9,705 bases of DNA from a bacterium (GTDB lineage Bacteria; Zixibacteria; MSB-5A5; GN15; FEB-12). Shown in pieces: positions 5,873-9,705 of the stretch (within the stretch, counting starts at the first letter, position 1; each line of letters begins with the position of its first letter). The notes beneath the pieces were generated by a model. That model was not told where the DNA came from. It saw only the letters and a list, made by a program, of their open reading frames with translations, and made no database searches. The stretch lies in assembly GCA_030612965.1 (NCBI GenBank), contig JAUWMW010000069.1, forward strand, positions 1 to 9,705, in the 5' to 3' direction. Made by a program: the position numbers and the translations under genes.

Positions 5873-6994
5873 TCAGCCCAACAGCGTCAGGAACACACCG
5901 GCGGCCACGGCCGAACCGATCACCCCGGCGACGTTGGGTCCCATAGCCGGCATGAGCGGGTTCACCTTTCCATCGGTGGCGTCAGAGACAAACTTCTGCA
6001 CCACCCGCGCGGCCATCGGTACCGCCGAGACACCAGCCGCGCCAATACATGGATTGATCTTCTTCTTCAGGAAGAGATTGAGAATCTTCGCGAAAACCAC
6101 ACCACCGGCGGTCGAGAACGAGAAGGCTACGGCGCCGAGGACCAGGATCTTGAGCGTGGCGGGTGTCAGGAATCCCGCAGCACCCATAGTGGCGCCGACT
6201 GTCAAGCCCAGGAAAATCGTCACAATGTCGATCAGCGCGCCACCGGCGGTTTTGCGCAGCCGCTCGGTGACACCGCATTCACGCAGCAGGTTGCCAAACA
6301 TCAGCATACCGATCAGCGGTGCACTCGACGGAATGGCCAGCGAAGCGATGATGCCGGTGACCATTGGGAACAAGATGATGGCCGTCTTGGAGACCTTAAT
6401 CATCTGGGGCATGTCGATAGCGCGCTCTTTCTTCGAGGTTAGTATGCGGATGATCGGCGGCTGGATAATCGGCACCAGCGACATATAGCTATACGCCGCC
6501 ACCGCTACCGGCCCCAGCAGGTGCGGCGCCAGTTGGCTGGTCAGGAAAATCGATGTCGGTCCGTCGGCGCCGCCGATGATTCCGATACAAGCCGCTTCCT
6601 TGAAACTGAAGCCCAGTAGTAAGGCCGCGCCCAGAGCCGCCACGAAAATCCCCAGTTGCGCCGATGCACCCAGCAGGAACGTCAGTGGTCGTCCCAACAA
6701 TGGTCGGAAATCCGTCAGCACACCGATGCCGAGAAAAATGATCGGGGGCAACAACTCGGTCTTGATCCCCTGATCATACATCAAGCCAATGATACCATCA
6801 GCGTGGGAACCCATCTCGGCCAGCGGCAGGTTAGCCAGGATGGCGCCGAAGCCGATTGGGATCAAAAGCAGCGGTTCATACTTCTTGACGATGGCGAGAT
6901 AAATCAGGGTCCCCGCCACCGCGAACATCACCCAGTTGCCCCAACTGAGATTGGCGAAACCTGACTCTTGCGCCAGTTGCAGAAATGCTTCCAT
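5873..6994 (-). CDS. oadB: Na+-translocating decarboxylase, beta subunit
   Basis: A 373-residue polytopic membrane protein that decarboxylates carboxybiotin and pumps Na+ outward. All functional residues known from Klebsiella OadB are present at a constant offset of 59: Asp144 in GGADGPTSIF (D203), Tyr170 in YSYMSLVPIIQPP (Y229), Asn314 and Gly318 in INPCIG (N373, G377), Ser323 and Arg330 in GVSAVPMAAR (S382, R389). This strongly supports an active Na+ channel. Length matches the shorter beta subunits of the family (GcdB/MmdB-like), which lack the N-terminal extension of Klebsiella OadB. The ATG at 6994 is 13 bp behind the oadA stop with only a weak ribosome site, so translation is probably coupled. 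The beta subunit does not define the substrate; oxaloacetate, methylmalonyl-CoA and glutaconyl-CoA enzymes share it. Confidence 0.96.
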   Translation of the reverse strand: MEAFLQLAQESGFANLSWGNWVMFAVAGTLIYLAIVKKYEPLLLIPIGFGAILANLPLAEMGSHADGIIGLMYDQGIKTELLPPIIFLGIGVLTDFRPLLGRPLTFLLGASAQLGIFVAALGAALLLGFSFKEAACIGIIGGADGPTSIFLTSQLAPHLLGPVAVAAYSYMSLVPIIQPPIIRILTSKKERAIDMPQMIKVSKTAIILFPMVTGIIASLAIPSSAPLIGMLMFGNLLRECGVTERLRKTAGGALIDIVTIFLGLTVGATMGAAGFLTPATLKILVLGAVAFSFSTAGGVVFAKILNLFLKKKINPCIGAAGVSAVPMAARVVQKFVSDATDGKVNPLMPAMGPNVAGVIGSAVAAGVFLTLLG

Positions 6995-7007
6995 TGGTGG
7001 CGCCCTG

Positions 7008-8873
7008 CTACGCGATCATCAGAATCGGTTTCGAGGAATCGATCTCATCGCCGATCTGCGCGAATATCTCCGACACGGTACCGTCACATGGAGCCTTGAT
7101 GTCGTGCGTGGCTTTCATCGCCTCGACCTGTGCCACCGTCTTGCCTTTGGTGACCGCGTCTCCGACTTTGACTACGATATCAACGATTTCGACACTTCCG
7201 GCAAAGCTCGAGTGGACCGGCGTTCCATTGGACGATGCCGGGACTGCCGGTGCAGCGGCGGCAGCAGGCGCCACGGTTGACACTGCGGCAACGCCACCAC
7301 CGGAGGCCGGTTCGAGTGTAACCATGAATGTCCGGCGTTGGCCGTTCTCCTCAACGGTACAGCGTGACGTCACCGGACCGGTGATAGCCGGCGCAGTGGG
7401 CGCCGTTGGCAGCGCAGGAGCTGCAGCCGGTTTCGGCGCCTCTTTCTTTTTCAGAGGGACGTCGATTTTCGATTTACCCGTCAGGAAACGGATACCTTCG
7501 TTAACTTCGATTTTCTTGCCCGGCACCATCTGACCCAGCACCAGGAAGGTATTCTTCTCGTTGACCGGCAGGTTGCGCTCTTGCAGAGCGGCCTTGGCGG
7601 CGTCGATGTTCTTTGGCGCTGCTTCCAGCGGATCACCATCAAAGGGTGGCAAATCCAATTGCTCGGAGGCGGCTTTCACAACTACCTGATCCGGTGGCAA
7701 TGGTGTCTTGCCGAAATAGCCCAGCACCGCCTTGCCAAATCCGGCGTCGATCTTTTTCCACCGTCCATACAGCACGTTGTTGAACGCTTGCAGCCAGTAC
7801 TGCTGACTGCCCGGCGTAACACTGGTCCAGGCGCCGCCCGCTTCTACCACGACCGGGAATTCAGACAGCACGTCGGTGTACTTATCGAGAATACCAGCCT
7901 TGACCATCATGTGAACGTTGGGACCGATCGCGCCGCCCGGCATCGGGAAGCCCAGCACGCGGGCGTCGGCGGCGGTGGTGGTCGGGTTGAAGGCGTAATC
8001 GGCCATGGACTCGTTGAGCATATCTTCGAGCTCGCCCATTTTGGACGCATCGACATCAAGCGAGTAGCCGGTGCCTTTGAGAGCGTGGTCCATCGAGCGC
8101 ACATCCGGCTGCACCGTGCCGGAGGCCATAGGTCGGACCGACAGATCGATACCGTCAACCCCACCCTCGATACCGGCCATGTAGCAGGCCACCGCCATGC
8201 TGGCTGTGTCGTGAGTGTGTTGCCACAGCGGCATTTCCGGAGGCATGACCTTTTTCAGGGCGACCGCGGTGTCATAAAGCGTTTTCGGGTCGGTGGTGCC
8301 GCTGGCGTCTTTCAGGCAGATGCTGTCGATACGCATGCCGCTTTCGAGGAGACGTTTGCCGATGTTGGTGTAAAACTCGGCGGTATGCACCTTGTCCGAA
8401 TGGAACGGCATACCCATCAGGGCGATACAAACCTGGTGATGCATCCCGGCATCGACAATCGGTTTGCCGGTTTTGATGAGGTTGTCGACATCGTTCATAT
8501 AGTCGAAGTTGCGGTCCCAGGTAGTGCCGTACTCTTTCATCAGCTTGGCCTGGAGGTTCAGACCCTCCATCGACTGTGTTGTCAGAGTGACACCGGAAAC
8601 TGAACGGGTAAGGATCTGGAGGTCGATATCGGGTCCGACCGCTTCGCGCATCTTCTTCATGTCCTCAAACGGATCCTCGCCCAGATACATCAGCGGCGCC
8701 TGGTAACGCGCCCCGCCGCCGAACTCGAAATGGCGAATACCCAGTTCGGCGGAGCGTTTCATGGCCGGTAGGATATCATTAAGACGCACCTTGCCGCCGA
8801 ACGAACTCTGCAACCCATCACGGAAGGGGGTGAACATCACCCGGATCTTCTTGGCTTTCTCAGTAAAAATCAT
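7008..8873 (-). CDS. oadA: Biotin-dependent decarboxylase alpha subunit (oxaloacetate decarboxylase / pyruvate carboxylase B type)
   Basis: A 621-residue cytoplasmic protein combining a carboxyltransferase domain (about 10-300), a conserved PC/OADA region (about 300-465), a Pro/Ala-rich flexible linker (about 475-550) and a biotinyl carrier domain (550-621) with biotin attachment Lys587 in VEAMKATHDI. Metal and active-site residues are in place: Asp19 in FRDGLQS, Lys188 in CLKDASG, His219 and His221 in HTHDTA, and Thr353 in SVTPGSQ. It transfers the carboxyl group from substrate to biotin for OadB. The carboxyltransferase is a divergent version: RDGLQSSFGGKV replaces the usual RDAHQS.ATR, and FEFGGGARYQAP replaces the usual LE.WGGATFD. 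Oxaloacetate is the likely substrate but is not proven. Start ATG at 8873 overlaps the oadG stop by four bases (ATGA) and has GAGGAG ahead. Confidence 0.93.
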   Translation of the reverse strand: MIFTEKAKKIRVMFTPFRDGLQSSFGGKVRLNDILPAMKRSAELGIRHFEFGGGARYQAPLMYLGEDPFEDMKKMREAVGPDIDLQILTRSVSGVTLTTQSMEGLNLQAKLMKEYGTTWDRNFDYMNDVDNLIKTGKPIVDAGMHHQVCIALMGMPFHSDKVHTAEFYTNIGKRLLESGMRIDSICLKDASGTTDPKTLYDTAVALKKVMPPEMPLWQHTHDTASMAVACYMAGIEGGVDGIDLSVRPMASGTVQPDVRSMDHALKGTGYSLDVDASKMGELEDMLNESMADYAFNPTTTAADARVLGFPMPGGAIGPNVHMMVKAGILDKYTDVLSEFPVVVEAGGAWTSVTPGSQQYWLQAFNNVLYGRWKKIDAGFGKAVLGYFGKTPLPPDQVVVKAASEQLDLPPFDGDPLEAAPKNIDAAKAALQERNLPVNEKNTFLVLGQMVPGKKIEVNEGIRFLTGKSKIDVPLKKKEAPKPAAAPALPTAPTAPAITGPVTSRCTVEENGQRRTFMVTLEPASGGGVAAVSTVAPAAAAAPAVPASSNGTPVHSSFAGSVEIVDIVVKVGDAVTKGKTVAQVEAMKATHDIKAPCDGTVSEIFAQIGDEIDSSKPILMIA

Positions 8874-9082
8874 TTTATCTCCTCAACCTTGGTTATCTTT
8901 GTCCCGGGGTAGATGCTTGCCGCCACCGTAGCAACGGCCGCAAGAACAGCAGCATCGGCTTCGGCTTCTCTCTGCGGAAAGACGACGATGATGACTCGCA
9001 TCACGATGGCCAACACCATCAACAAGAAAAACACCGCGGCGAATGCCGAGGTGCATATATAAACGAGATCCATCGATCCCAT
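8870..9082 (-). CDS. oadG: Na+-translocating decarboxylase, small gamma-type subunit
   Basis: A 70-residue protein with one membrane helix (about residues 6-36) and a short charged and Ala-rich cytoplasmic tail (REAEADAAVLAAVATVAASI) ending in KVEEIK. This is the plan of OadG/GcdG-type subunits, which anchor and assemble the alpha and beta subunits. Sequence similarity to known gamma subunits is weak in this class, so the call rests mainly on topology and position as first gene of the pump operon. I start it at ATG 9082 because GGAGAG lies seven bases upstream. The longer frame to 9175 would begin at the predicted transcription start and adds a tail of 31 residues without membrane or domain character. 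Its stop overlaps the oadA start (ATGA). Confidence 0.85.
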   Translation of the reverse strand: MGSMDLVYICTSAFAAVFFLLMVLAIVMRVIIVVFPQREAEADAAVLAAVATVAASIYPGTKITKVEEIK

Positions 9083-9181
9083 AGGCAAACTCTCCGTATG
9101 TTGATCCGCCCACCGAGATGGACAGACATCCACGTTCGGTACGACCCACCCGGCTGCGAGCGGGTCGAAAAACAAGGTGAT

Positions 9182-9210
9182 AGTATAACCAAGTGGCTCA
9201 CGAGTATCAA
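9182..9210 (-). promoter_or_regulatory. Sigma-70 promoter of the oadGAB operon
   Basis: On the minus strand TTGATA (9205-9210) and TATACT (9182-9187) are separated by exactly 17 bases, a near-consensus pair. Transcription would begin near 9175, leaving a leader of about 93 bases before oadG. The leader can form a small hairpin (CGACCC 9142-9147 with GGGTCG 9162-9167); no known riboswitch is recognised in it. Confidence 0.7.
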
Positions 9211-9301
9211 GTGCCGAACACTATATTTACTGCATTATTCTGGCAGTTGCGTATGTGGCTTGAGGCCAAGAGGATAATTTAGATCGGATATCATCACCCT
9301 C

Positions 9302-9330
9302 TTGACTAAGCACTACACCGGGTGTAGTTT
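9302..9330 (+). promoter_or_regulatory. Candidate promoter with operator palindrome in its spacer
   Basis: TTGACT (9302-9307), a 17-base spacer, and TAGTTT (9325-9330) form a plausible plus-strand promoter for the gene at 9383. The spacer and part of the -10 box are covered by the perfect palindrome ACTACACC-G-GGTGTAGT (9312-9328). A protein bound there would block RNA polymerase, or reshape the promoter as MerR-type activators do. The -10 box is a poor match, so promoter activity is less certain than the palindrome. Confidence 0.5.
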
Positions 9331-9382
9331 GGAATAGCTGTGTACCAATGCTGTGCCTCGACGGCTATACCGACGGAGCGAC

Positions 9383-9703
9383 ATGAGCGCGAAACCGTTA
9401 ATGGAAGCTGATGAACGAAAACAGGTAGTCGACTACCTCGCTAAACTGATGCAACGTCCGGTCCGCGATAAGCGAATCAAGTCCCTTGAGGTCAACCCAC
9501 TCTATCACGGTTCCTCCCGGCGACGCATTGAGGTCGGACAGCACTACGCCGACCTGGAACCTGACGCGCCAAGCCAGTTGGTGGTGGCTATTTTCGAATC
9601 GGATTCCTTCCTGGTCTGCACGCCGGAGCGCGGCTACGGGGAGGGCGTGCCCTACATCTTCACCCGCCAGGAAGTGAAGGGTGTGGAGAAGGAGGGGGAG
9701 TAG
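9383..9703 (+). CDS. Uncharacterised 106-residue protein
   Basis: The only plus-strand gene. ATG at 9383 has GGAG four bases upstream; an in-frame GTG at 9353 would add ten residues but has no better ribosome site. The product is soluble and highly charged, with no signal peptide or membrane segment. An N-terminal helical stretch (EADERKQVVDYLAKLMQ) is followed by a part with likely beta strands (IKSLEVNPLYHG, RRRIEVGQHYADL, QLVVAIFESDSFLVCTPERG), then GEGVPYIFTRQEVKGVEKEGE. I do not recognise a family. It is divergently placed from oadGAB across about 300 bp, so shared regulation is possible, but no functional link can be read from the sequence. Codon use and composition resemble the pump genes. 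Confidence 0.8.
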   Translation: MSAKPLMEADERKQVVDYLAKLMQRPVRDKRIKSLEVNPLYHGSSRRRIEVGQHYADLEPDAPSQLVVAIFESDSFLVCTPERGYGEGVPYIFTRQEVKGVEKEGE

Positions 9704-9705
9704 GA

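Noticed and set aside
7581..8603. Plus-strand open frame of 340 codons within oadA
   Set aside because: It is a shadow of the well-supported minus-strand oadA: no domain, no ribosome site, and His/Arg/Gly-rich composition typical of antisense GC-rich frames.

Overview
The window reads as a chromosomal segment of a Gram-negative, motile bacterium. It has an outer-membrane porin with a signal peptide and a terminal Phe, a periplasmic rhodanese, a membrane chemoreceptor and a sodium-pumping decarboxylase. No single marker fixes the phylum. The divergent OadA-type subunit, the compact G-A-B order of the pump genes and the palindrome-rich spacer are compatible with an uncultivated lineage of the FCB type, but that is a guess. 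All genes except the last lie on the minus strand.

From left to right: (1) 1-1634 is a chemoreceptor (sCache-HAMP-HAMP-MCP signalling domain) cut by the left window edge near its C-terminus. (2) 1680-1865 holds a relic of a transposase C-terminus (DDE/integrase-core type). It lies directly behind, and in the same frame as, the stop of the next gene. (3) 1866-2750 is a secreted protein with two tandem rhodanese domains. (4) 2901-4121 is a porin of the phosphate-selective porin O/P type. A 42-codon exported peptide gene (4151-4279) sits 29 bp ahead of it. (5) 4280-4558 is a regulatory spacer with a nested 8-bp-unit palindrome. (6) 4559-5428 encodes a GAF-like/LuxR-type regulator that apparently starts at a rare ATT codon. 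(7) 5441-5872 is non-coding and carries four near-perfect hairpins, the last being a plausible terminator for the operon to its right. (8) 5873-9082 is a tightly packed oadG-oadA-oadB operon behind a good sigma-70 promoter (TTGATA-17-TATACT). (9) 9383-9703 is a divergent gene for an unrecognised 106-residue soluble protein. Its probable promoter has a 17-bp palindrome exactly between the -35 and -10 boxes.

The clear biochemical unit is the biotin-dependent Na+-translocating decarboxylase. OadA takes the carboxyl group (probably from oxaloacetate) onto biotin, OadB releases CO2 and exports Na+, and OadG anchors and assembles the complex. The porin and its upstream peptide form a second likely transcription unit, with the rhodanese possibly read through from it. 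By eye, about 1000-2900 is clearly more AT-rich than both flanks. The left compositional boundary falls inside the chemoreceptor gene, which suggests an imported sensor half or segment associated with the transposase relic. No complete, recognisable new defence or mobile system is present. The items most worth checking are the ATT start, the promoter-spacer palindrome, the small exported peptide, the mosaic chemoreceptor and the palindrome cluster.
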